This document shows, one piece after another, positions 37,665-46,354 of a DNA stretch of 64,000 bases (position 1 is its first letter; every line of letters begins with the position of its first letter). The notes beneath the pieces were generated by a model that worked only from the letters and a program-made list of their open reading frames with translations, made no database searches and was not told the origin of the DNA. Source of the stretch: Piscinibacter sp047602365 (GTDB taxonomy: Bacteria; Pseudomonadota; Gammaproteobacteria; Burkholderiales; Burkholderiaceae_C); contig JASGHM010000001.1 in NCBI GenBank assembly GCA_047602365.1, positions 310,001 through 374,000 of the forward strand. The letters run 5' to 3'. Made by a program: the position numbers and the translations under genes.

Positions 37665-39658
37665 GCACCCACACCGTTCCCGCCACGCCCACCCTGTTTC
37701 AGCGACTTTTCGCCGCCGGCCGGCTGCAGGAGCGCCAGGCCCGCCTCGAGGCCGAGGCCGCGCTGGCCGAGACCCGCGAGCGCCTCGCCGAGGTCGAGAG
37801 CGAACTGAAGGTGCGCACCGACATCATGAACGTCACGAGCATCGTCTCGGAGGCCGACAAGAAGGGCGACATCCTCAACGTCAACGAGAAGTTCATCGAG
37901 GTCTCGAAGTACTCGCGCCAGGAGCTGATCGGCCATCCGCACAACACCACGCGGCACCCGGACATGCCCAAGGAGGTGTTCAAGCAGATGTGGTCGACCA
38001 TCGGCCGCGGCGAGATCTTCCGCGGTGTCGTCAAGAACCGCGCGAAGGACGGCACGCCGTACTACGTCGACGCGGTGATCGCGCCGATCCTCGGCGAGAA
38101 CGGCAAGCCGATGAAGTACCTCGGCGTGCGCTATGACATCACCGAGTCGGAGATCGAGCGCCAGAACGCGCGCGGCGTGCTGGCGGCCATCGACGCAGCC
38201 TACGCCTACATCGAGTTCGACCTCGGTGGCCACGTGCTCACCGCGAACGCCAACTTCCTTGCTCTGATGGGCTGCTCGGCCGACGAAGCCAAGGGCAAGC
38301 ACCACCGCACCTTCGTCGACCCGGCACAGTCCGCGACGCCGGCCTACCAGCAGTTCTGGACCGACCTCAATGCCGGCCGTGCGCAGAGCGGTGTGTTCAA
38401 ACGCACGACACGTGCGGGCGGCGAGGTCTGGATCCAGGCCGTCTATGCGCCGGTCAAGGACGAGATGGGCCGCGTTGCCAAGATCGTCAAGATCGCCACC
38501 GACGTGACCGCGGAGCAGCGTGCCACCCAGATGCTGCGCCTGGCCGTCGACCAGGCTCAGCAGGCCACCGTGGCGGCGCAGGCGGGTGACCTGTCGCAAC
38601 GCATCCCGCTGGAGGACAAGAGCGGCCCGATCGCCGAGATGTGCGGCGGCGTCAACGCACTGCTGGAGACCACGTCGGGCGTCTTCGACGACATCGGCCG
38701 CATCTTCGCCGGCCTCGCCGCGGGCGACCTGACGCAGCGCATCTCGCGCGACGTGCAGGGCGTGTTCGACCGCGTCAAGCAGGACGCCAACGCCAGTTGT
38801 GACAAGCTCGCCGACATCATCGACGAGGTGAGCACCGCCGCCGAAGCGCTGACCGGCGCGGCCAACCAGGTCAGCGCCACCGCCCAGTCGCTGTCGCAGG
38901 CGGCCAGCGAGCAGGCCTCTTCGGTGGAGGAAACCACCTCGCAGATCGACATGATGTCGGCCTCGATCACGCAGAACAGCGACAACGCGAGGGTGACCGA
39001 CAGCATGGCGGCCAAGGCCAGCAAGGAGGCCACCGACGGCGGCGAGGCCGTCAGCCGCACGGTCACCGCGATGAAGCAGATCGCCGCCAAGATCTCGATC
39101 GTCGACGACATCGCCTACCAGACCAACCTGCTGGCGCTGAACGCCGCGATCGAGGCGGCGCGTGCCGGCGAGCACGGCAAGGGCTTCGCGGTGGTCGCCG
39201 CCGAGGTGCGCAAGCTGGCCGAGCGCAGCCAGGAAGCAGCCAAGGAGATCGGCGACCTGGCCACCAGCAGCGTGTCCACGGCGGAACGCGCCGGCAAGCT
39301 GCTCGACGAGATCGTGCCGTCGATCCAGAAGACCAGCGAGCTGGTGCAGGAGATCGCTGCGGCCAGCAGCGAGCAGAGCCAGTCGGTCACGCAGATCGGC
39401 GGCGCGATGGGCCAGCTGTCCAAGGCCACGCAGCAGAACGCCTCGGCCTCCGAGGAGCTGGCGGCCACGTCGGAGGAACTCTCCGGCCAGGCCGAACAGC
39501 TGCAGCAGTCGGTCAGCTTCTTCTCCGCCGGCGCCCGCAGCGAGGCCGTGGTCGAGCGCCGCGCACCGAACTCGCCGATGCGCGGCAGCACGCCGCGCGC
39601 GGCGGCTGCCGCGCCAGTGCGCCTGGCCACCGGCACGGCCAACTTCCGCCCCTACTGA
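37661..39658 (+). CDS. Soluble PAS-containing chemoreceptor (Aer-like)
   Basis: MCP without membrane helices, 665 aa, so probably cytoplasmic. An N-terminal coiled coil (about 20-50) leads to two PAS domains. The first (about 55-160) has SKYSRQELIGHPHNTTRHPD and FRGVVKNRAKDGTPYYVDAV, the Aer-type PAS that binds FAD and senses redox. The second (about 175-285) has LTANANFLALMGCSADEAKG. HAMP-like and signalling helices follow, with the tip IVDDIAYQTNLLALNAAIEA and EHGKGFAVVAAEVRKLAERS. There is no CheR-binding pentapeptide at the end (FRPY). Energy taxis is the likely role, inferred from the PAS type. It overlaps cheA by 4 bases. Confidence 0.93.
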   Translation: MSTHTVPATPTLFQRLFAAGRLQERQARLEAEAALAETRERLAEVESELKVRTDIMNVTSIVSEADKKGDILNVNEKFIEVSKYSRQELIGHPHNTTRHPDMPKEVFKQMWSTIGRGEIFRGVVKNRAKDGTPYYVDAVIAPILGENGKPMKYLGVRYDITESEIERQNARGVLAAIDAAYAYIEFDLGGHVLTANANFLALMGCSADEAKGKHHRTFVDPAQSATPAYQQFWTDLNAGRAQSGVFKRTTRAGGEVWIQAVYAPVKDEMGRVAKIVKIATDVTAEQRATQMLRLAVDQAQQATVAAQAGDLSQRIPLEDKSGPIAEMCGGVNALLETTSGVFDDIGRIFAGLAAGDLTQRISRDVQGVFDRVKQDANASCDKLADIIDEVSTAAEALTGAANQVSATAQSLSQAASEQASSVEETTSQIDMMSASITQNSDNARVTDSMAAKASKEATDGGEAVSRTVTAMKQIAAKISIVDDIAYQTNLLALNAAIEAARAGEHGKGFAVVAAEVRKLAERSQEAAKEIGDLATSSVSTAERAGKLLDEIVPSIQKTSELVQEIAAASSEQSQSVTQIGGAMGQLSKATQQNASASEELAATSEELSGQAEQLQQSVSFFSAGARSEAVVERRAPNSPMRGSTPRAAAAAPVRLATGTANFRPY

Positions 39659-39670
39659 GGAGCCCGGCCC

Positions 39671-40192
39671 ATGAGTTCACTGCTCGACGCCTCCGTCGCG
39701 GCAAACGCTGCCGAGACGGCGCAGTTCCTGACCTTCTCGCTCGGCGCCGAAGTGTTCGCGCTCGACATCCGCGGTGTGCGCGAGATCATCCAGCACGGTC
39801 CGACCACGGCCGTGCCGCTGATGCCCGCCTTCGTGCGCGGCGTCATCAATCTGCGCGGCGCCGTCGTGCCGGTGATCGACCTGAACGCCCGTTTCGGTCG
39901 CGGTCCCTCGCAGATCGGCAAGAAGACCTGCATCGTGATCTTCGACATGCCACGCGACGGCGAGCGCACCGAAATCGGCCTGCTGGTCGACGCGGTCAGC
40001 GAAGTCGTCGAAATCGCCGCCGGCGCGATCCAGCCGCCGCCGAGTTTCGGCGGCGCGGTGCGGCACGACTTCATCCACGGCATCGGCCGGCTGGCCGATC
40101 GCTTCATCGTCCTGATCGAGCCCGGGAAGGCCTTCGACATGGACGAGCTGGCGCAGCTGTGCGCCTGCCCGTCGGAGGCCCTGGCGGCCTGA
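39671..40192 (+). CDS. cheW: Chemotaxis coupling protein CheW
   Basis: SH3-like adaptor of 173 aa linking the receptor to CheA. Seen: QFLTFSLGAEVFALDIRGVR, then EIIQHGPTTAVPLMPAFVRG, VINLRGAVVPVIDLNARFG (the conserved CheW core) and IGLLVDAVSEVVEI. RBS GAGGAG precedes ATG 39671, 12 bases after the MCP stop. It is the last gene of the chemosensory operon; no cheR, cheB or cheZ follows. Confidence 0.94.
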   Translation: MSSLLDASVAANAAETAQFLTFSLGAEVFALDIRGVREIIQHGPTTAVPLMPAFVRGVINLRGAVVPVIDLNARFGRGPSQIGKKTCIVIFDMPRDGERTEIGLLVDAVSEVVEIAAGAIQPPPSFGGAVRHDFIHGIGRLADRFIVLIEPGKAFDMDELAQLCACPSEALAA

Positions 40193-40235
40193 GCGGCGCG
40201 GCATCCGACAATGCGGCATCTGCGTAGACGTCCGC

Positions 40236-41042
40236 ATGCCTCGCCTCCTGCGCTCCATGCTCACCCTGCTCGCTCTCGCCGTCGGGCTGTATGCCGCGTT
40301 GCTCGCGCTGCTCTGGTTCGGCCAGGAACGGCTGATCTTCCAGCCGACGCCGCTGCCGGCCACGCAGGCCCTGAGCAGCGAAGCCGACGTGCACGAACGC
40401 TTCGTCGCGGTCGACGGCGCGCGGCTGTCGGTGCTCGAGCTGCGCCTGCCCGAACCCAGGGGCGTGGTGTTCTTCCTGCACGGCAACGCCGGCAACCTGC
40501 AGAGCTGGTTCGTCAACGCCGACTTCTACCGGCGCGCGAACTTCGACCTGGTGATGCTCGACTACCGCGGCTACGGCAAGAGCAGCGGCCGCATCGAGAG
40601 CGAGTCTCAGCTGCATGCCGACGTGAGCGCGGTGTGGGACGCCGTGGCGCCGCGCTACGCCGGCAAGCGCGTGGTGCTGTTCGGCCGCTCGCTGGGCACC
40701 GCGCTGGCGGCGACGCTGGCCGCGCAGGTGCAGCCCGACCTGACGATGCTGGTCTCGCCCTATCGCAGCATGGTCGCGCTGGCGGCGCAGCACTACCCCT
40801 GGGTGCCGGCCGCGCTGCTGCGCTACCCGCTGCGCACCGACGAGCGCATCGCCGCCATCCGCACGCCGGTGCTGCTGCTGCACGGCGATCGCGACGAACT
40901 GATCCCGCCGGCGCACAGCGAGGCGCTGCGGGCGATCGCGCGACAGGCGCGCCTGGTGATCGTGCCCGGCGGCGGGCACAACGACCTGCAGAGCTTCGAC
41001 AGCTACCTGGGCGCCGTGCGGCGCGCGCTGCAGGAACTCTGA
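40236..41042 (+). CDS. Membrane-anchored alpha/beta hydrolase
   Basis: Serine hydrolase of 268 aa of the BEM46/YfhR-like group. An N-terminal anchor helix (about 5-28) precedes the body. The oxyanion-hole motif is FFLHGNAGN, the strand after it is LVMLDYRGYGKSSG, the nucleophile elbow is GRSLG (Ser about 149), the acid is in LLHGDRDELIPP and the His in GGGHNDL. The substrate is unknown. It lies 44 bases after cheW on the same strand but is not functionally tied to it. Confidence 0.9.
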   Translation: MPRLLRSMLTLLALAVGLYAALLALLWFGQERLIFQPTPLPATQALSSEADVHERFVAVDGARLSVLELRLPEPRGVVFFLHGNAGNLQSWFVNADFYRRANFDLVMLDYRGYGKSSGRIESESQLHADVSAVWDAVAPRYAGKRVVLFGRSLGTALAATLAAQVQPDLTMLVSPYRSMVALAAQHYPWVPAALLRYPLRTDERIAAIRTPVLLLHGDRDELIPPAHSEALRAIARQARLVIVPGGGHNDLQSFDSYLGAVRRALQEL

Positions 41043-41048
41043 AGCGCC

Positions 41049-41843
41049 TCAGCGCCCCTCGAAGCGTGGCGTCCGCTTGGCCAGGAAGGCGTCCAGCCCC
41101 TCGGCAAAGTCGGCCGTGCGCGTGCCGGCGACGAAGGCCTCGGCCTCGGCATCGAGCTGCGCGTCCAGCGGCGTGTCGAAGGACTGGCGCAGCAGGCGCT
41201 TGAGGCGGCCGAAGGCCAGCGTCGGTCCGTCGGCCAGCCGGTGGGCCAGCGCCAGCGACTGCTCAGCCAGCTGCGCCGCGGGGACGACGCGGTTGACCAG
41301 CCCCAGGCGCAGCGCCGCGTCGGCGTCCAGCGTCTCGGACAGCAGCGCGATCTCCATCGCCCGGCGCAGGCCGACCAGGCGCGGCAGCTGCCACGAGCCG
41401 GAGACGTCGCAGCTCGCGCCAATGCGTGCATAGGCGAGGTTGAAGCGGGCGTCATCGGCGGCGACGGCGAGGTCGGCCGACAGCGCCAGGCTCATGCTGC
41501 CGCCGGCGACCGCACCCTGCAGCGCGGCGAGCACCGGCGCGTCGATCTGCGCGAGCAGCCGCAGGCTGGCGTGCAGAGGCTCGATCAGCTGCCGCGCCAC
41601 CGTGCCGGCATCGCCGTCGTGCATCGCCGACAGGTCGCCGCCGACGCCGAAGCTGCGCCCGGCCGCGCACAGCAGCACCGCGCGCACGCCGCCGTCGGCC
41701 ACGATCGCCCGGCAGGCGGCGTGGAAGGCCTCGGCCAGCGGCACGTCGAGCGCGTTCAGCGCGCCCGGCCGGTTCAGGCGCAGCACCGCGACAGCACCGT
41801 CGCGGGCGAGCACCACCGGATCGCCAACGTCGTGGCTGTTCAT
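41049..41843 (-). CDS. Enoyl-CoA hydratase/isomerase family protein
   Basis: Crotonase-fold enzyme, 264 aa, last in the liv/acyl-CoA operon. The oxyanion hole is formed by AAGRSFGVGGDL and LQGAVAGGSMSLALSADLAV. The two catalytic Glu of true hydratases are not seen at their usual places: the GGSMSL region lacks one, and a Cys and Asp appear in IGASCDVSGSW. It may thus be an isomerase or another crotonase. Start ATG 41843 overlaps the tetR stop (ATGA). It probably acts on the CoA ester made by the ligase of the same operon. Confidence 0.88.
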   Translation of the reverse strand: MNSHDVGDPVVLARDGAVAVLRLNRPGALNALDVPLAEAFHAACRAIVADGGVRAVLLCAAGRSFGVGGDLSAMHDGDAGTVARQLIEPLHASLRLLAQIDAPVLAALQGAVAGGSMSLALSADLAVAADDARFNLAYARIGASCDVSGSWQLPRLVGLRRAMEIALLSETLDADAALRLGLVNRVVPAAQLAEQSLALAHRLADGPTLAFGRLKRLLRQSFDTPLDAQLDAEAEAFVAGTRTADFAEGLDAFLAKRTPRFEGR

Positions 41844-42517
41844 GCACGTGCCTTTCGTGTCGTCTTGCGGACCGGCGTCCGCGCCGGGCGCGCCGGGGCG
41901 CCGAGCCCGCCGATCAGCAGCGCGATGCACTGGTCGGCGATGTCCTGCGGCGACAGGCCTCCGTCCGGCCGGTACCAGCGGCCGATCCAGCTCAGCGCGC
42001 CGGCCAGCGTGAAGGCACCGAGCTTGGGGTCGCAGGGCGCGATCGATCCCTCGGCGATGCCCTGCCGGATCAGCTCGCGGAACTCCCGGTCCAGCGCGGC
42101 CTTCATGCGGCGCAGCCGGCTGCGGCGCTGCGGCGGCAGCGGGTCCTCGCCGACGCGGATCACGCACATGCCGAAGTCCTGCGTGACGATGTCGACGTAG
42201 GCGCGCATCGCCGCCTCGAGCTTGTCGATCGCCCGGCCGCCGCGCGCGTCGACCGCGCGGATCGCCGTCTGCAGCATCTCCAGCCCGGTGCGCACGCATT
42301 CGAACAGGATCGCGTCTTTGCTGTCGACGTAGTAGTAGACCGTCGGCTTGCTGACGCCCAGCCGCTCGGCCACCTCGTCCAGCGTGCTGGCGGCGTAACC
42401 CTTCTCGTTGAACAGTGCCGCCGCGGTGCGCAGCACCGCCTCGCGCTTCAGCGCACGCTGCTGCGCGCGGCCGCGCACCGGGCCCCAGGGCGAGGGCAGC
42501 TTCGCCGCCTCAGCCAT
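41840..42517 (-). CDS. TetR-family regulator of the liv/acyl-CoA operon
   Basis: 225-aa TetR repressor. The DNA-binding domain begins LKREAVLRTAAALFNEKGYA, with the recognition helix in LDEVAERLGVSKPTVYYYV and DSKDAILFE after it. The C-terminal ligand domain (about 85-205) resembles that of fatty-acid or aromatic-acid CoA-responsive TetR proteins (PaaR/FadR-like). Its start overlaps the ligase stop by 8 bases, and its stop overlaps the hydratase start. Lying inside the operon, it probably senses an acyl-CoA and controls the operon itself. A basic C-terminal tail (RTPVRKTTRKARA) is unusual. Confidence 0.9.
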   Translation of the reverse strand: MAEAAKLPSPWGPVRGRAQQRALKREAVLRTAAALFNEKGYAASTLDEVAERLGVSKPTVYYYVDSKDAILFECVRTGLEMLQTAIRAVDARGGRAIDKLEAAMRAYVDIVTQDFGMCVIRVGEDPLPPQRRSRLRRMKAALDREFRELIRQGIAEGSIAPCDPKLGAFTLAGALSWIGRWYRPDGGLSPQDIADQCIALLIGGLGAPARPARTPVRKTTRKARA

Positions 42518-44324
42518 ACAGCGCCTCGATCTCGGCGGCGTAGCTCTTGTAGATGCTGGCGCGGCGCACCTTCATCGTCGCGGTGACCTCGCCGTCGTCG
42601 TGGTCCAGTTCCTTGGTCAGCAGGTGGAAGCGGCGCACCTGCGCGACCGGCGCGAGCCCGGCGTTGCCGGCATCGATCTCGGCCTGCACCAGCGCACGCA
42701 CCTCGGGGTGCTCGGCCAGCGAGCGGAAATGCGTGAACACCAGGCCGCGCCGCTGCGCCCACATCGCGACGGTCTCGAAGTCGATCTGCACCAGCGCGGC
42801 GACGAAGCGGCGCGCGTCGGCGACGATCACGCATTCCTTGATGAAGGGGCTGGCCTTCATCGTGTTCTCCACCTCGGAGGGCGTCAGGTTCTTGCCGCCG
42901 GCGGTGATCATGATGTCCTTCAGCCGGTCGACGATGCGGTACTGGCCGTCCTTCAGGTCGACCACGTCGCCGGTGTGCAGCCAGCCGTCGACCAGCGCGG
43001 CGGCGCTGGCCTCCGGGTTCTTGTAGTAGCCCTGGAACACCACCGGCCCGCGCAGCTGCAGCTCGCCCTGCGCCGACACCCGCGTCTGCACGCCCAGCGT
43101 CGGCACGCCGACGGTGGCCGGCACGATCGACTCGAGCCGCTGGCCCAGCACCATGCCGCTGGTCTCGGTCATGCCGTAGACCTCGACCAGCGGCACGCCG
43201 ATGGTGCGGAAGTACTGCACGATGGCCGGCGAGATCGGCGCCGCGCCGGTCAGCGCGACGCTGGCGCGGCGCAGGCCGATGAAGTTCTGCAGCGCGCGGA
43301 AGACCAGCAGGTAGGCGATCGCGAAGACCAGCTTCTCGCCGGGGCGGCGCTGCGCCGCGGCCTTGAACGCGAACGGTGCGCAGGCGCGCATCGCCCAGGC
43401 GTACAGGCGTTGGCGCAGGCGGCCGGTCTCCTGCATGCGGATGCTGATCGCCGAGTGCAGCTTCTCCCAGATGCGCGGCACGCCGAGGAACATGCTCGGC
43501 GCGACCTCGCGCAGGTCTTCCTGCACGGTGCGGATCGATTCGCCGAAGTCGACCCGCGAGCCGAGGTACAGCGGCACGAACACCGTCAGCATCTGCTCGG
43601 CCACATGGCACAGCGGCAGGTAGGACAGGTGCGCCGTCGCCGGCTGCAGGCCGAGCCGCTCGATGACGCCGGGCGCCATCGCCGCGACGTTGCCGTAGCT
43701 GATCATCGCGCCCTTGGGCTTGCCGGTCGAGCCGGAGGTGTAGATGATCAGCGCGGTGTCGGCCAGCGTCTGCGTGGCCAGCACCGCGTCGACCGCCGCG
43801 GCGCCCTGCTCGGCCGCGAGGCGCGCACCCAGCGCCTCCAGCTCGTCGAAGCCGCAGACCAGCGCCGGCGCACGCGCGCGTGTGTCGGCCAGGCCCTTGC
43901 GCTCCATCACGACGACCTGGCGCAGCCGCGGCAGCTGCTCGCGCGCCGCGAGCACCTTGTCGCTCTGCTCCTGGTCCTCGCAGACGACGATCTCGGCGTC
44001 GGCATGGGCCAGCACGTAGGCCACCTCGGGCGTCGGGCTGGTCGGGTAGACGCCGACCGTGACCGCGCCGACCAGGCCGGCGCCGAGCTGAGACAGCACC
44101 CACTCGATGCGGTTCTCGGCCAGCACGCCGACGTGGCCGCCGGCCGGCAGCCCGAGCGCGCGCAGGCCCAGGCCCACGTGGGTGGCGCGGCGCTGGTAGT
44201 CGGCCCAGGACAGCGGCTTCCAGATGCCGTGCTCCTTCTGGCGCAGCGCGATGCGCGCGCCGTGCTGCTGCGCATGGTGGCGCAGCGCCTGCGGCAGCGT
44301 CAGCTCGGTGGGCAGGCCGTTCAC
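42510..44324 (-). CDS. Long-chain-type AMP-forming acyl-CoA synthetase
   Basis: 604-aa ligase of the FAA1/COG1022 group. Motifs: IIYTSGSTGKPKGAMISYGN (P-loop), EVYGMTETSGM (A5), the hinge YRIVDRLKDIMITAGGKN and the C-terminal tail TATMKVRRASIYKSYAAEIE with the catalytic Lys. It is co-translated with livF (ATGA overlap at 44321-44324) and tetR. It traps an imported acid as its CoA ester. Betaproteobacterial operons of this type handle aromatic or branched acids. The present substrate is not clear. Confidence 0.92.
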   Translation of the reverse strand: MNGLPTELTLPQALRHHAQQHGARIALRQKEHGIWKPLSWADYQRRATHVGLGLRALGLPAGGHVGVLAENRIEWVLSQLGAGLVGAVTVGVYPTSPTPEVAYVLAHADAEIVVCEDQEQSDKVLAAREQLPRLRQVVVMERKGLADTRARAPALVCGFDELEALGARLAAEQGAAAVDAVLATQTLADTALIIYTSGSTGKPKGAMISYGNVAAMAPGVIERLGLQPATAHLSYLPLCHVAEQMLTVFVPLYLGSRVDFGESIRTVQEDLREVAPSMFLGVPRIWEKLHSAISIRMQETGRLRQRLYAWAMRACAPFAFKAAAQRRPGEKLVFAIAYLLVFRALQNFIGLRRASVALTGAAPISPAIVQYFRTIGVPLVEVYGMTETSGMVLGQRLESIVPATVGVPTLGVQTRVSAQGELQLRGPVVFQGYYKNPEASAAALVDGWLHTGDVVDLKDGQYRIVDRLKDIMITAGGKNLTPSEVENTMKASPFIKECVIVADARRFVAALVQIDFETVAMWAQRRGLVFTHFRSLAEHPEVRALVQAEIDAGNAGLAPVAQVRRFHLLTKELDHDDGEVTATMKVRRASIYKSYAAEIEALYG

Positions 44325-45133
44325 GACAGCCAGCGCTTGCGGCGCTTGTAGTGCTTGACGTCGCGGAAGCTCTTCGCGCCGCCCTCCTGGCCGAGGCCGA
44401 GGTAGAACTCGCGCACGTCGGGGTCGGCGGCGAGCTTGTCGGCGGTGTTGTCGATCACCACCTTGCCGGTCTCCATGATGTAGCCGTAGTGCGCCACCGC
44501 CAGCGCCACCGAGGCGTTCTGCTCGACCAGCAGCATCGACACGCCGCGTTCGGCGTTGATGCGCGCGATGATCTCGAAGATCGTCTCGACCAGCACCGGC
44601 GACAGGCCCAGCGAGGGCTCGTCGAGCAGCATCAGCTGCGGCTGTGCGATCAGCGCGCGGCCGATCGCGAGCATCTGCTGCTCACCGCCGGACAGGTAGC
44701 CGGCCAGGCCCCGGCGGCGCTCGTGCAGGCGCGGGAAGTACTCGTAGACCGTGTCGAAGTCGGCCCGCCGCGCCTGCCGCCCGGTCAGCGCGTAGGTGGC
44801 GGCAACGAGGTTCTCCTCCACCGTCAGGTCCTCGAACACATGGCGGCCCTCCATCACGTGGAAGACGCCGGCGCGCACCAGCGCGTGCGGCGCCATGCCG
44901 CCGGTGTCCCGGCCGTCGAAGCGCACCTGGCCGGCGGTCATCGCGCCGTTCTGCAGCGCCAGCAGGTTGGAGATCGCCTTCAGCGTCGTGCTCTTGCCGG
45001 CGCCGTTGCTGCCCAGCAGCGCGACCACCTGCCCGCGCGGCACGGCCAGCGACAGCCCGCGCAGCACCTGGATCGCCTTGTTGTAGACGACCTCGATGTT
45101 GGCGACATCCAGGATCGGCTGCGGCGTGCTCAT
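44321..45133 (-). CDS. livF: Branched-chain/acid ABC transporter ATPase LivF-like
   Basis: Nucleotide-binding subunit of 270 aa. Walker A GSNGAGKSTTL, signature LSGGEQQML, Walker B LMLLDEPSLGL and switch His (VEQNASVALA region) are normal. The C-terminal extension YLGLGQEGGAKSFRDVKHYK is longer than usual and is found in copies next to ligase genes. It works with livG, livH and livM. It starts 4 bases from the end of livK and is co-translated with the ligase. Confidence 0.94.
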   Translation of the reverse strand: MSTPQPILDVANIEVVYNKAIQVLRGLSLAVPRGQVVALLGSNGAGKSTTLKAISNLLALQNGAMTAGQVRFDGRDTGGMAPHALVRAGVFHVMEGRHVFEDLTVEENLVAATYALTGRQARRADFDTVYEYFPRLHERRRGLAGYLSGGEQQMLAIGRALIAQPQLMLLDEPSLGLSPVLVETIFEIIARINAERGVSMLLVEQNASVALAVAHYGYIMETGKVVIDNTADKLAADPDVREFYLGLGQEGGAKSFRDVKHYKRRKRWLS

Positions 45134-45137
45134 CGCG

Positions 45138-46340
45138 TCACTTGTTCAGGTCGATCCAGTCGGAGGCGGCCACCATCTTCTGCGCCTTGAAGTCGGCACG
45201 GTAGATGCGCCCGATGGGAATCGAGTTGCCCTTGATCGACAGCGGCACGCCGATGATGCCGCCGGTGTCGAAGTTGCGGATCGAGCTCAGCGCGATCTTC
45301 ATGTTGCGGCCGGTCAGCTCGTTGCCGGCCTCCAGCGTGCGCCGCGCCGCCTCGGTCAGCAGCATCGCGGCGAGGAAACCCTGCATGTAGCCGGTGCTCT
45401 GGTACTCCGGGCGCATCTTGCGGATGCGTTCGAGCATCGGGCTCTTGGCGTCGCTGTCGTCGTAGTAGCGGTAGGGCATCACGCCGAGGAAGCCGTCGGC
45501 GTTGGCGCCCATGCGCATCACCGTGGTCTTGTCCATGGTCCAGAAGGTGCCCATGAACTGCGTCTTCAGGCCCAGCGACTTGGCCTGGTTGACGAACTCC
45601 GGGATCGGCGCCGAGACATAGCCGTGGAAGATCGTGAAGTCGGGGTCGGCGCGGCGCAGCTTGACGATCTCGGCCGACACGTCGACGCTGCCCGGCGCGG
45701 TGACGATCTCCACCGCCAGGCCGAGGCCGAGCTTCTTGATGTCGGCGCGCGCCGCCTCGACCGGGTCGCGGCCGAACTCGGTGTCGGAGTAGACCAGCGC
45801 GACCTTCGCGCCCGGCTTGGTCTGCGCGATGTAGCGCAGCAGGATCGCGACCATCTCGCTGTAGTCGGGGCCGACCATGAACTGCATGCCGTACTTCTGC
45901 GCGTCGCTGATCTCCTTGCCGAACGAGGCGCCGGTCATCAGGATGTTGCCGTTGCGCTCCAGCTCGGGGTTGACCGCCTTCACGAAGCCGGTGGAGTCGG
46001 CGTAGTACAGGCTGACCTTGTTGCCGCTGGTGATGCGCTTGAACACCGCCATCGACTGGTCGACCTTGTAGCCGGTGTCCTCGGCGACGTACTTCACCTT
46101 GCGGCCCTTCACGCCGCCGCCTTCGTTGAGGATCGTCAGGTAGTCCTTGATGCCGGCGTCGATGGCGATGCCGGCGAAGGCGAACACGCCGGTCAGCGGC
46201 ACCGAGGCGCCGAACACGATGTCCTCGGCCGGGGCCGCCGGCTTGGCGGCGGGTTTGGCCTGGGCCCACACCGTCGGTGCGATGCCGGACGCAGCGGCGG
46301 CCAGGCCCAGGGTCAGCAGTTGGCGCTTGGTGGTGGACAT
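45138..46340 (-). CDS. livK: ABC transporter substrate-binding protein LivK-like
   Basis: Periplasmic binding protein, 400 aa, of the amino-acid/amide (HAAT) type. The start ATG 46340 is chosen for RBS GAGGAG 7 bases upstream; the protein begins MSTTKRQLLTLGLAAAASGI. The signal ends near VWAQA, and mature residues include EDIVFGASVPLTGVFAFAGI. The binding site uses the VYSDTEFGRDPVEAARAD region. Since the operon encodes CoA ligase and hydratase, the ligand may be an organic or aromatic acid rather than an amino acid. It lies between livM and livF. Confidence 0.92.
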   Translation of the reverse strand: MSTTKRQLLTLGLAAAASGIAPTVWAQAKPAAKPAAPAEDIVFGASVPLTGVFAFAGIAIDAGIKDYLTILNEGGGVKGRKVKYVAEDTGYKVDQSMAVFKRITSGNKVSLYYADSTGFVKAVNPELERNGNILMTGASFGKEISDAQKYGMQFMVGPDYSEMVAILLRYIAQTKPGAKVALVYSDTEFGRDPVEAARADIKKLGLGLAVEIVTAPGSVDVSAEIVKLRRADPDFTIFHGYVSAPIPEFVNQAKSLGLKTQFMGTFWTMDKTTVMRMGANADGFLGVMPYRYYDDSDAKSPMLERIRKMRPEYQSTGYMQGFLAAMLLTEAARRTLEAGNELTGRNMKIALSSIRNFDTGGIIGVPLSIKGNSIPIGRIYRADFKAQKMVAASDWIDLNK

Positions 46341-46354
46341 GCGGGTCTCCTCTT

